Source of the DNA: Ypsolopha sequella
Taxonomy: Eukaryota; Arthropoda; Insecta; Lepidoptera; Ypsolophidae
Assembly: GCA_934047225.1 (NCBI GenBank)
Contig: OW203989.1
Location: 16,963,977-17,027,976 of the forward strand
Length of the DNA stretch: 64,000 nucleotides
Reading direction: 5' to 3'
This document shows, in pieces, positions 10,856 through 22,657 of this stretch. A program made the position numbers and the translations under genes. Below the pieces are notes generated by a model. That model saw nothing but the letters and a program-made list of their open reading frames with translations. It searched no databases and was not told where the DNA came from. Numbering within the stretch: position 1 is the first letter of the stretch; the number at the start of each line of letters is the position of its first letter.

Positions 10856-11747
10856 TTAAATAGGTTTCCAGTAAAGGTACTTTTGTCTGTACATTGATAA
10901 TATCAAAGATTTAAAAAAGCCTTTCCCGACTTCTTTACCTGACTTCTGAACAATGAGAGGATTCAATACAGAAATCCATACAACGAGAACCCAGCTGTCT
11001 GACAGATCTATCAACATCTAGCTAGACCAAAGCATGTGAAATTTAGATTGTAGGTTACTTGTATGACATGGTAATTTGCTAAGAATGGTCACTACACACC
11101 CAGAAGATTACAGGATACTTGCATTCTCCATGAAACTTGCGAGGACAAAACAATCGTACCAATTTCGTCTTTTTTCAGGAGAAACCTGATTTTGGCAAGA
11201 CTGTGGACGTTTTCAAACATTAATTTTGGTTGTTATTAATCTAGATAACATTTTCGATGTTTGACTCGTATTCATTTTTTGATTTTATCTAGGTAAAACA
11301 ATAAAAGCATATTCGGCTACACTTTTGGTAAAAAACAGTTAAATTTACGTATTTTAGGGGTTTGTTGTTAAAATATTAGGTACTCAATTTTCACAATTTC
11401 TAGTTCAACTTAAACATAGATCTAGATAACCTAAAATATTATAATAACATTCTATAGACACCTCACAATTTGGTGACAGCGTTTGTATGGAGGTTTGGGT
11501 GTGATGTCGCCTCTTAACATGAAACTGCAGTTATTATTATTATTGGGCAATTTTTATACAGAAAACAATCGATATAAATCTAACATGCAAAATATCCTTT
11601 TAAAATCAATTGCTCATATACCTATACAAGCAGTACTTTCAAGTCAACAATAGAATGCTATCAAAACACGAATCATCTCTACTGTACAGTACATACTCTC
11701 AAACAATACGGTACATACAGTTACTAGATGTAAAACTAAAAAAGAAC
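10856..11747. other. Gene-free centre between two inverted repeat copies
   Basis: AT-rich sequence with no long frame on either strand and no repeat shared with the rest of the window that I could see. It may be unique host DNA trapped between two independent insertions, or the loop of one large foldback structure. Confidence 0.4.
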
Positions 11748-12850
11748 AGGTCAAGTGCGAGTCAGTCTCGCGTACCTAGGATTCCGTATCGTGGATGTAA
11801 AATTTAAATTTGTCATTTTGTTTTCGTGAATTTCTCAACTACTATATTTTCCTGTGATCTTTATGTAAGCACATTATTACTATGATTTTTTTCTTAATTT
11901 TCGGCCCACCAATTTTAGAGATATGTAGGGCATACATTTTTTTGGTGTTTTTCGAAGATTCTCGAAACAGATGTAAGTAAATATAGCCAAACTATATATT
12001 TTACAATCAGCTTTTTACTACCTACAATATGATACCCATATTGTATTTTTTATATAATTTCTTTTTTTTTTATAATAATAATAATTTATTTTATTTATTC
12101 ACAAAAACGGTACATGTTAGATTACAAATAAGTTTAAACAGTTTTAGCATAGTGTAAGAGATTAGGAGCATCTGCTGCTAAGTAGGTTGTAAGCCTGAAT
12201 TTCATACTTCTTATTTATTTGTGTTGCAACTTTTTTTAAATTACTAAGGTTTTCTGTAGTTGGCCAGTTGGCCAGTTATTATGACCTGTAATCGACATTT
12301 TTTCATATGTTTCAGTCCACCAGTTTTGAAGATAAGGCGGGGATGTGCTTTTAGTCAAAGATTTCTCGAAATCAGTACCAGAATACATATTTTTACAATC
12401 AGCTCTTTAATACCTACAATTTGATACCCATATTGTATTTTTAAGGTTTTTATTTTTATTTTCTCTCTTTTGTATTGGAAATATTTTGAACAATTGAATT
12501 TTTTTACCCCTTCTTATGTGGGCAAGTTAATGTTATTTTTGTGCCAAATTTCAAGTCTTTATCTTTAAAGGTGCTAAAGATATGACTCTAACCCCCGGTT
12601 TCTGAAAGGCCAATCAAAGTTAACAGTAGATTAAAAAAACTTTAACCGCAAATAACGGTGAAAATAAAGCATATATGAAGTCTGAATAGTGATGAATCAA
12701 TAATTAACTTAGTTCCCACTTTTTCTGGCTTAATCCGCATATAATTATTTTTTAATCTACTGTTAATGAGAACAGATTGGTCTTTCAGAAAGAGGCTGTG
12801 ATATATGGACGGATGGACAATGGAGTCTCACCATAAAGGTTCCGGCTCGT
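11748..12850 (-). repeat. Dispersed 'gggttccgta' repeat, right arm with two younger insertions
   Basis: Begins 'aagtgcgagtcagtctcgcg' and ends 'ctcaccataaaggttcc', the reverse complement of the 10010-10855 blocks. It is interrupted at about 12070-12270 by a segment beginning with an ATA-rich tract, resembling a LINE tail on the minus strand, and at 12592-12793 by a short MITE. The arm is longer than its partner mainly because of these insertions. Confidence 0.65.
12592..12793. mobile_element. About 200-bp MITE inserted in the older repeat
   Basis: The ends are inverted: 'ggtttctgaaaggccaatc' and 'gattggtctttcagaaag'. The subterminal parts are also inverted (gttaacagtagattaaaaaa against taatctactgttaatg). 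A near-identical copy starts at about 63867 and runs off the right edge of the window. Near-identity of the two copies suggests recent activity. Target duplication not resolved. Confidence 0.75.
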
Positions 12851-12852
12851 CA

Positions 12853-13232
12853 TTTGATTATTTCCACATTGCGACATACTTTATATTTTTATGGTAGATA
12901 GGTCTGGTTACTAGATATAACATACTGAAATTTTAGCTTGTGGAACCCAAAGGTTTTCAGCATATGAAATTTTTGAATCTTTTTATTTTTATGAAATTTT
13001 TGCTTTATCTGCATTTATCAAAATGCTGATGAAGTGTCAAAATGAAATAACGTTCTGTTTATCGCAGTGACAAATGTCTATCTAGCACACTGCCTAAAAA
13101 ACACTCAAGCAGGGGGGGGGGATACCGGTCAGAGTGTCGATAAGGGGGCAAAAATTTTCTTTCCCATAGTGCCCCCTTTTCTACACCCTAACCGGGATAC
13201 CCCTTAATTCGTGCGGAAATAATCAAATGACC
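12853..13232. repeat. Foldback region with an inner C/G-tract hairpin
   Basis: The outer arms read 'tcatttgattatttcc' (12854 onward) and 'ggaaataatcaaatga' (to about 13231). Inside, at 13115-13205, 'gggggataccggtcagagtg' pairs imperfectly with 'cacc.taaccgggatacccc', and 'aagggggca' with 'tgccccctt'. No coding capacity. Probably two nested MITEs. Confidence 0.55.
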
Positions 13233-14065
13233 TTCCCGAAAAGCCCTGACATTTTTCTACGACATGTAAGGGTTAGAGGCCCGTCCAACATCCACATACC
13301 CCCACACCACAGTGTGGCCCGCGGGCACCTTCAATCCGGCCCGCGAGCGCAGTTTACATACACTCTTGTCGCTATACATTGACGTAACTCTATATAAAAT
13401 ATTACTTTATTATTCAATGTCAAACTACACGTAGGTCACGTAGGTACTCCGTAAGGAACGTATTTCCATTGCATTCACTCGAAATCGCCCACCCGCGTCG
13501 AATTACAAGTGCTATTGAGTTTCATTCACGAAACAGCCGATTTGAAGAGTTGTCTATATGAATGACTACTGAAGTCTTTAATTATTTAAAAAGAGTATAA
13601 AATGGGCTTCTGTGCTGTAGTTATAATGGATATTTGTATGATTAGTTTAAGTTATTGTCAAAAACATCGCAGCTATACAAATCACAAACGAAACACTAGT
13701 TGGTATACAACCATCAACGAAGGAAAATTACCATTATGATTCTAGAATAAGGTCACACGTATCTTTACGGTTCTTTTAATGTGTATTAAGTACTATATCG
13801 TTTAATCAATTAAGTATTACTCACATTATCGTCAAAATCCTAGCTTAAATCACGCGACTCCGCGCCGCACGTTTTACTTTTTAATTTTATTTTCCGTTTC
13901 AATTCAAACATCTGAAATTCAAACGCTCAGACTATTCAAACCTCAATTCAAACGGTGCCAAAAAAAATCCAGCACCTATCCAAAATGTCTAGCATCGTTC
14001 TCAATTTTAGTAACCGCGACGATACCATTCGCACATTTCAAAATATTCAAATAAACAAAGATTTA
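13233..14065. other. Gene-free stretch
   Basis: No open frame, recognisable repeat or RNA gene was seen. At 13295-13350 there is a GC-rich patch (gtggcccgcgggcacc, ccggcccgcgagcgc) unlike its AT-rich surroundings. Confidence 0.4.
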
Positions 14066-14090
14066 AAAAGTTTAGATGAGCCTTGGCACC

Positions 14091-14767
14091 TGTTATGAAT
14101 AAAATGTATATTTTTAGAACGCATCTGTCGAGTGTTCGGTGGACGATTCTGTTTTTTGTGTGTGGTAACACTTCTCCCACTTGGAGCTGTCAAAAACCTG
14201 GGATAGGACGTGATTTGGGAAAAGATCGAGGTCGATTTTAATATTAATGGTTTAATACAAGGGAAATCGATGTGGACATCGTAAAAAACATTATTGGGTC
14301 AGGGTCTGACAATATTTTGGCGTGAAGGCCATTATCAGTGTATTTCCTGTGTGTGTGTGACATAACCTGAACACGCGGTGTGCGACAAGTGGACTTGTCA
14401 ATTACCATTTCTTCTGGGTTTGGATGCATCCCGGGGTAGGTGGGTCGTGTTTAGATTCTTCGTGGAAGATGAACCACGTGCCACAACATTGGAACGCCTT
14501 GGAGTCCACGTGCGGAAGGATTCCGTACGAAGACTAGCTGATGAGGTCATCATACACTTGTCTGGTAGGACATTTTGTACTATATTTTGTAGAATATAAG
14601 ATATTTGTAGATTATAGATCTGGGACAGCTTATGGGCCCCTGTTCCAGCTGCTAATATCGCCCTTTAACATAAAATTAGTGGTGTCTGAGCGTGGTTATG
14701 GAACCCTCGCACCAGTGACGCCGATGCCCGTCACTAGTCAGAAACATTACCACTCTTTTATCAAACA
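14091..14767. mobile_element. Probable solo LTR, 677 bp
   Basis: The segment starts TGTTATGAAT and ends TCAAACA (TG...CA borders with short inverted ends). It is flanked by a 5-bp duplication GCACC at 14086-14090 and 14768-14772. The paralogous site at about 56.65 kb runs straight through without it, giving an empty-site control. These features fit a solo LTR of a BEL/Pao- or Gypsy-type retrotransposon left after LTR-LTR recombination. No internal gag or pol is present. A non-LTR explanation is not excluded because no primer-binding site can be examined. Confidence 0.65.
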
Positions 14768-16033
14768 GCACCTAAAATCTATTGCATTGTTTTTGAATGC
14801 GTGCGTTAACATAATACCGACGCGCACACACTTATGAGTGCGCAATCTGTCTACCTACGGGTGGCAAACTGATAAGACTACTAAAGTTGTTAAAATGATT
14901 AACTTTAAGTGCACTTAAAGTTAAATTAAAGTTTAAGTGCACTTAAGGCGTCCAGCTATTGGTTCCGCAAAGATTCACTTCGCGCCCCTAGCGGCAGGTT
15001 TCTGAAACTGTCTAAAGAAGACACGTTTTGACAGCTGGTAACGAAAACTTTGCTAAAGTTAATTTATGTGATAAATATTGCTATGTTATCTGTAATAGAT
15101 GCAATGAGGGCATCCTCAGGCTATAGTAGACCAATGCGTTCAGGTGAAGAACTTCTTCAAAGTGGAATGGTGGTGTCTGTGGGGAAGAAGAGTAAAGAAA
15201 ATGACCTCGTTCACGTACAAGCGCTTGTTCTTAGGACTTCAGGCATAAATACAAAGCATCCTGCTGTTGTTAAATTGTGGATTGATATTTCCAAGGACTA
15301 TGGCGAGAGGTTGATTCGTGATAACGAACAAGAACTGACTAAGGAATGCGATTGTCCTGCTGGAACTTCCGAGAAGTGCAAGCACATATTGGCTGTGATG
15401 CTTTATCTTTCTAGGTGCGTACTTCTGTGCAAGTTATTTACTATTTGCCCATACATATACAAAACCATCACATAACTTTCACTATACAATTGGGAACTCT
15501 ACCTACTTACTGTCACTTTATATAACAGTTGTTATGTAGGTACACTAATGAGTTTTGTAAAGTTTTATAATGTAGCATTACAATTTGATGTTTTTTCAGA
15601 GTTGAAGAGTCAGAACTAGATGATTTGAGTTGTACAGATATTGAACAACAATGGGGTTCTCTGAAAACTGCAACTCTTCAAGAATATGATGCAAAACCAC
15701 TATCAGAACTTTGTCATGTTAAAAGACAGAGAGATGTTTATGTCAACACAATGCCACAGATAACAACGGAAATGGAAAATCGCTGGAGAGATAAGCTAAG
15801 ATAGTGTGCACCAAACAGTGAATATAATTTGTTTACAAGTTGTCAGGATTGTCAGCTGTCAACTGATCCGGTGCACATGTGTTTTGCTTCCAATTTAAGT
15901 TTTCTGCAGTCTTTTCGTTAATATTACCTCTTTTATTCGTTTTTGTCATTAATCTCATCCTCATAATCATAATTAATATAGTTTTCGTGTAGTTTTTAAC
16001 TCTCATTTCTCACCTGTTCCATGTTCTACAAAT

Positions 16034-17656
16034 ATGTCCCTCCATAACATCAATCCCAAACCTCCCAAACCTCCCGACCCCCTGGACAGGAATCTGAATT
16101 CTTCCAATTCAGAATATGAATCCGACAATAATATGGAATATGAAGAAGTTGTAACGAATCCTTCTTCTAATTCCACCATTTTCTCGAAACGTCAGGAGTT
16201 AAAACACAAAATTATCGCCAACGACCATGACTACTTTTCCAAAAAAACATTTAAGGCTGTTGATGGCGATGAACTCACCCGAAATAATAACGACATCACT
16301 CCCCCTATCTCCCCCTCTTTACAAATACCGTTATCCCAAACTACCCCTCCATCCCTAACAAACCTCTCTACCAATAATTCAACCAATCAACAAAATCCAC
16401 AAAGCCCACCTACACAATCGCGACAAATATATTACCCAGAAGACCTTGGTCCATATATAGCTTACGTCGAATTAGTACAATCAACACCTTCTTCCGGTAC
16501 TTCCCTACATCCCGTAAAATTTGGATAATTTTTGTTCAAAAACAAAATGTTCAATATCCTAGAGGACGGAATTAAAAGAATTGGCAGAAACAGACTCTCC
16601 ATTACTTTTAATTCTTACAAAGATGCCAACGAATTCCTGACAAATGATATCCTTCCAAAACATAACTTCAAAGCCTATATTCCCTCACATAACATCACGA
16701 GGATGGGGCTTGTTCGTGGCGTACCAACTGACTGGACGGACCAAGAAATTATCGAAAGCATTAAACTCCCATCAGGCACTGGTAACATCGTTAAAATAAG
16801 ACGATTAAATAGGAAAGTTGCCTCACAAGACTCCACTGTTCCCTCCTGGATCCCAACCCAAACGATAGTCCTAACATTTGACGGTCAAACCCTCCCTAAA
16901 AAAATATTCTGCTATTACTCAGCCCTTGAAGTTGAAAAATACATTTTCCCAACAATAAAATGCTACTCCTGCTGTAGATTCGGCCACACTCGAGGAATCT
17001 GTAGATCCAAACCAAAATGCTACAAATGCTCAGGTGACCATTCTGGGGACTCATGTTCCATTGGAAATAACGAAGCAATTTGCCTTTACTGCTCCGGTTC
17101 ACACTATGCCACCGACCGCACTTGTCCAGAACACCATAGACAGGCTAACATTAAGAATTATATGTCGTGTCATTCAGTTTCTTACATGGATGCGAGTAAA
17201 AATTTCCCCTCGGTCAAAAAATCATTCTCAGAAGTTCTATCTTCATCATCCCATGCAGCTTCTCACATTATGTCTCAGAAACCTCACTCCGACTCCCTGA
17301 CCACCATAAAATCACAAAACAACATTAAAAAAAACTATAAAAAGACAATATTCTCAAACCCCTCTCCCCGTCCCGTTCTTACCCCAGGATATGACCAACA
17401 AGCCCACAATAACATAATCAAGAGTTTCACGATCCCCCCTCCTTCTAATGGTTGTGCCCTTGAAAATAATTCGTCTGCCCCTTCTGATAAAACCATTCGT
17501 ATTGAGGAAAATATACACTCACTGGTCTCAACCATAATAGAAATTATTTTCAAATGTAACTTACCGCACGACGTTGCTACAAAAATCATCAACTCTTTCA
17601 CACAATCATTATTTATATCACTTAATCATGGACAGAATCCTTCAGTGGAACATTAG
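16034..17656 (+). pseudogene. LINE ORF1 (nucleic acid-binding Gag-like protein), one nonsense codon
   Basis: It starts MSLHNINPKPPKPPDPLDRN, with a proline-, serine- and asparagine-rich N-terminal third. An in-frame TAA at 16526-16528 splits the frame; translation continues in the same frame as FLFKNKMFNIL. The second part has three zinc knuckles in a row: CYSCCRFGHTRGIC, CYKCSGDHSGDSC and CLYCSGSHYATDRTC. ORF1 proteins coat the LINE RNA. The end overlaps the ORF2 start by 29 bp, a common LINE arrangement pointing to reinitiation. It would be intact except for the single stop. Confidence 0.85.
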
Positions 17657-20600
17657 AAGCATCTCAAATAAACGTTCTGACTTCATCTACCTCCTTAACA
17701 AATTCAAACCCTTTCTATGTGCAATTTCAGAAACCTGGCTCAGCCCAGGTTCTATTTTTAAGATCTCAGGTTATAAATGCATAAGAGATGATAGAAGTGA
17801 CTCCTACGGTGGAAGTGCTATCTTCATCAAAAGAAACATTCCCTTTTCTATATTTCCTTTACAATACAACAACCCCAATATGAATGCTGTAGCTATCATA
17901 GTAAATAACATTACCTACATATCTATATACCTCCCCAAAAAAGACAACTCTTTTCTTTCAGCTATAAGTAATATCCTTAACTCTGTATCTCAACCTCTTG
18001 TCCTTTTTGGAGACTTCAATTGTCATCACCAATCTTGGGGTGCCCCTCAAAATGATATTTTTGCGAACAAACTTATTGAAATTATTGACGAATTTAATCT
18101 TTGTACTCTCAATGATGGCTCACATACCCGTAGAATTACCCCAGGTCAGAACCCTAGTTATGTTGACCTAACCTTTTGCTCATCATCATTAGCAAGCCTA
18201 TTATACTGGTCACGTCTTCCTCTCACTCTAGGCTCAGACCATTATCCTATATCCATCTCTTTCCCATCCCAAAACAGATACATTCCATCACTCCCTCCCC
18301 TATTACCATATATCCTTAATAATGGTGATTGGTCTAAATTCAGTGATTTAGTCGACCTTGATATTACAAATCTCCCTACTCCCTCTTCATCAAACACCGA
18401 AGAATGCATAAAAAAATTCACAGATTCTCTGATATCTGCAGCAAACGCTATTTTTAAAAAAAAGAACTCTGCTAAAGGTAAAATTAGTTCCCCACCTTGG
18501 TGGGATCAAGAATGTTCCGAAGCTATTAAAAAACGTAAAGAAAAAGAATTGATCTGCAATAATTTCCTAAACCTCTCCAATTTTCTAGATCTCAGGAACA
18601 CCGAAGCAGCGACAAAAAGACTTCTCCGTAAAAAGAAATCCCAAGGATGGAAAAAATTTTGTTCCTCTCTCTCTCCTCAAACACCTTCAAGTATTGTCTG
18701 GAAAAACATTAGACGTTTTAGGTCGGGTCGTAATGAAGATGACTCCAATTCTGCTTTCTACACTTCCTGGGTAAATAAATTCATGGATAAACTCGCCCCA
18801 ACCACAGTTCCTAACTATGACTCCATGCCATACAACTACACTTCATCTTCCTCTAGCCCTCTTGACTGTCACTTCACACTCCAAGAACTCTCTCTAGTAC
18901 TAGACCATGTCAAAGACTCAGCCCCCGGTCCGGATGGTATACCTTATTCCTTTCTGTATCATCTTAACTTATCTTCCAGAAGCTACCTCTTGAATTTAAT
19001 AAATCTAATTGTTGAAACTGGACACATCCCCCAATCCTGAAAGAGACAAATCATTATTCCTAAATTAAAACCATCTAAGGACCCATCTGACCCATCCGCC
19101 TACAGACCGTTAGCCTTATCTTCCGTCATCCCTAAAGTCGTTGAATATCTTACAAAAAATCGATTAGAATGGCACCTTGAACACCATAGTCTACTGGCAA
19201 AATCTCAATATGGCTTTAGAAAAGGGAGAAGTGTTACTGATAGTCACAGCATTCTTACCACAGATATCCATCTAGCATTTTCCAGAAACGAATCACTAGT
19301 TGCTGCCTTTTTGGATGTCTCTGCAGCCTATGATAACGTCAACCTCAAAAACAAATTATTAGTACAAAAAATCCCACTAAAAATAGTTAATTTCATTTTT
19401 AATTTATTGATAGAGAGAACTATTGTCTTGAGATATCCCGGCATCGATATCCCCCCAAGACAGGCATGGAAAGGCCTTCCACAGGGATCTGTCCTCAGCC
19501 CCATTCTCTATGATGTTTACACAGCTGACCTTGAACGATCTGTTACCACCACCTGCAGAATTCTTCAATATGCTGATGACCTTCTGATTTATAACAATCA
19601 TAAAATTATTCCTACAGCAGTCGATAATATTAATTCCGGTCTGGATTCCCTTTCTACATGGTTAACATCCCATGATTTATCCCTTTCTCCCTCTAAAAGT
19701 GTTGTTGTTGTTTTTACAAGAAAACGCATCATCCCACCGGTTAACATTTTTTGTGAAGGTTCTCCTGTTCCAATTGAAAAAGAAGCCAAATTCCTTGGTA
19801 AAATATTCGACTCCAAAATGACTGGTAATTCCCATATTCATCTCATTCTCAAAAAATGCGAACGCAATATAAACATTCTTCGATGCTTGAGAGGAGTCTG
19901 GTGGGGGGCCCATCCTTTCTCCCTCCGTCTTTTATATAATGCAATTATTAGAAGTATTCTTGATTTCGGATCATTCACCCTCGTACCCGCAAACAAACAA
20001 TCATTAAAAAAATTAGAAGTTATCCAGGCCAAATGCTTACGACTCGTCATTGGGGCCATGAAAAGTTCCCCAATAAACGCTCTGCAAGTCGAATCAGCTG
20101 ATCCTCCATTAAACATCAGAAGACAATTCTTGTCGGACCGTTTCCTTTTTAAAATTTGTCAATTTTCTAACCACCCCCTCATCCCAAAACTTCGTCTTCT
20201 GGATAATTACGTACATACAAACCCCTTCTGGTCAAACAAAACCATTCCCTGTTTAATCAAAAGTTTTAGGAAACTTGGTGCCATTAAATTTGACATCCAC
20301 AAATTTTCTCATCATCCAAATTTTCGCTTTGATTTCGAATCATTAATTTTCCAACCAAACATCCACATAACTTTAGATATAAATAAAGACTCCCCTAATA
20401 CAGAAACTAAACTCCGGAACATTATACATCAAAGGTGGTCCGATTATGATATATTTTTCACAGACTCGTCAAAATTAAATCCGGAGGGTTCAGTTGGCTC
20501 CGCTTTTTATCATGAATCAGGCAATGTTTCGAAATTATTCAAATACCCATTCATTAGTACAGTCTTCACAGGAGAGTGCATGGCCATTCTAGAATCAATC

Positions 20601-21317
20601 AAATATATATTAGAACACAACTTAGATAAATCTTTAATACTTTCCGACTGTCACTCTGCACTCCAGTCTATCATATCCAACCCCTTCGATAAAAATTCAA
20701 TATGTCCTATCGCCCTCGAAATAAAACATTTACTTAAATTAGCATCACTTTCTAGTCTTGACATAATTCTTGCCTGGATTCCTGGCCATTCTGGGATTAA
20801 GGGTAATGAAATAGCTGATTCCTTAGCCAAAACAGCCACCACTCACGGGGAAAAAAATAATTTCAAAATATACTCCCATGACTTAATTCTCCTTCCAGTT
20901 CAATACATTTCTAAATCATGGAACATTTCTTGGAAAACCAGCAGCTCCATTAAAGGAAAACACCTATTCAACATCCAACCTTCAATAAAATTAAAACCAT
21001 GGTTCTCTAAAATTAAGTTCAGTAAAAAAATCACCTCTATAATATCAAGGTTACGTTTAGGTCATTGTTGCTCTCCGGCCCACCTTGCAAGAATAAGGAT
21101 TCGGGACCACTCCCTTTGTGAATGTGGAATTGAAGATGGTACAATTGAACATATTTTATTCAACTGTCCCATAAATAACTCTCCTTCTTTATTAGACCTT
21201 TTAATTATTAACAAAGTAAACCTTCCAACTAGTCCTTCATATATCCTTTCCTTTTCTGATAAAGACGCCACTAGAGCATTAGCCTCATTCTTAGTCCTCA
21301 ACAAAATCACACTGTAG
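17628..21317 (+). pseudogene. LINE ORF2: endonuclease, reverse transcriptase, RNase H; one nonsense codon
   Basis: The ATG at 17628 starts MDRILQWNIRSI. An apurinic-type endonuclease comes first (SETWL, LFGDFNCHHQSWG, LGSDHYPI). Reverse transcriptase follows, with FLDVSAAYDNV (motif A), GLPQGSVLSPILY (motif B) and LQYADDLLIY (catalytic YADD). Next is RNase H (FTDSSK, GECMAILESI, LSDCHSAL, WIPGHSGIKGNEIADSLAK), and then a Cys/His cluster, CECGIEDGTIEHILFNC. About 1,229 codons, normal for the I group. A TGA at 19038-19040, between endonuclease and reverse transcriptase where family members have Trp, is the only lesion. The enzyme would copy the LINE RNA into DNA at a nicked target. Confidence 0.9.
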
Positions 21318-22657
21318 CTAAGTAGACCACTATAATCCATTACAGATGTCATCCAACCCTTCTTATTTATCTAACTGTATAATTAAAACAGGTATACCTT
21401 ACTATACATATACTAGTAATATCCTTAAGTTTATTCTTCCACTATGTATCTAACTTCACCATACGAAGCCAACTTTTATTTTACTCATCTTCATACGTAT
21501 ATTACATTTCCATCGATCGATATTTATATTTATTATAATTTTATTTCTCTCAAGAGGTAATAACTCGTCCCTTCCTTCTTCTTATTATACATTATACTTT
21601 TCTTTTAATATCACTTGACGCTGGCAAAACTGACCTTTAAAAAAGGAGTCCGTACTTGCCATAGTTGCCATAAAAAAAAAAAAAAAAAAAAAAAAGTTGT
21701 TTGCGCAGAGGTCAAGGAACAATAGATTGTGAAAAAGATCCAAATGCAAACGGAAATGTAGAAAATACCTCACTTCTGAAGGGACTACTGACTTTTCATT
21801 CGTGGCACGTGCTTGGTGTGTTAAAAGTGATGACTGAGGAAAAACTACAAAAGTGTGAACCAGCTCTGATTGACTTTTATAATACGCATGTTGTTGTTTC
21901 CTTAGAAGAAAGTGTCAGAATGTTCCATGCTAAACAAGGTACCAATGATTGGCATCATGCTAGGAAACTGAGACAAACAGCTTCCAAAGCTAGAGCACAA
22001 TATACATACCTTCTCAATGCTAATGCTGATTGGGATAAAAGGTATCGAGAGGTATTCCATAGTAATTTTATTGGAAATGAAGATACATTCAGAGGTATTC
22101 GTTGCGAACCTCTAGCCCGAGCAAAATATGAAGAAATGTTGAATTGCAGCATTTTGGAGTCAGGTCTATTGGTTCGTCCTGAATTACCCTGGCTTTCTGC
22201 AAGCCTAGATGGTATTGTAGTGGACAGTAATGGTGATTTTATAAGAAATATTGAAATAAAAACATTAAAACAAGGGACTCATTTGACAGCAATGGAACTT
22301 GTTGAAATGGATGCAATCCCTACGTTGGATAGACAAGGAAATATCAAAAAGAAGACTCAGCATTATACTCAAATGCAACTTGGAATGTTGCTGTCTGGCA
22401 TGAAGGAATGTGATTACCTTATATTTTCCGAAGTAGGCAATGATTTCGTGTTCAAGAAGGTTTTGTTTGATGAAGATCACATCCTACAAATTTGCCCAGC
22501 ACTTTTAATAATTTATTTCGATAAATTTCTCACAAGAATGTTAGCTGCATATAGTGATCTGACTTTTAATAAGAAATAAATGATCAATAAAACAAATTTG
22601 TAATGTATTTTATATGTATTCTTTTATTTTAATAATTTCCTAATAATACCATAATTA

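Larger units (their letters stand above)
15844..21693 (+). mobile_element. Near full-length LINE (RNase H-bearing I/Jockey-group), 5.85 kb
   Basis: A 5' leader of 190 bp precedes two overlapping frames (ORF1 16034-17656, ORF2 17628-21317), a 3' UTR of about 350 bp and a 24-nt poly(A) at 21672-21695. It is flanked by AAGTTGT at 15837-15843 and 21694-21700. Only two in-frame stop codons and no frameshift were found in about 5.3 kb of coding sequence, so insertion was fairly recent. Base composition of its coding strand is C-rich and G-poor, unlike the surrounding transposon. The presence of RNase H after reverse transcriptase argues for the I group over Jockey proper. Confidence 0.88.
15083..22579 (+). 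pseudogene. SWIM zinc finger-YqaJ nuclease of the transposon, split by a LINE
   Basis: Exon 1 runs from about 15083 (ATG) to 15414, followed by a 185-bp intron (GTGCGT...TTTCAG). Exon 2 is 15600-15843 and continues at 21701-22579 after the LINE. Exon 1 ends in a SWIM finger, CDCPAGTSEKCKH (CxC...CxH). The last part is a YqaJ/lambda-exonuclease-like fold: WLSASLDG with the metal-binding Asp, IEIKTL with the E-x-K pair, and QMQLGMLLSG with the conserved Gln. The reading frame before the LINE continues in phase after it. There is also an in-frame TAG at 15802-15804 in the upstream half, so the gene was damaged even apart from the LINE. The likely role is nuclease or DNA-binding help in transposition. 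The start is uncertain: an acceptor-like TCTGTAATAG/ATG lies just downstream of the ATG at 15083. Confidence 0.8.
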
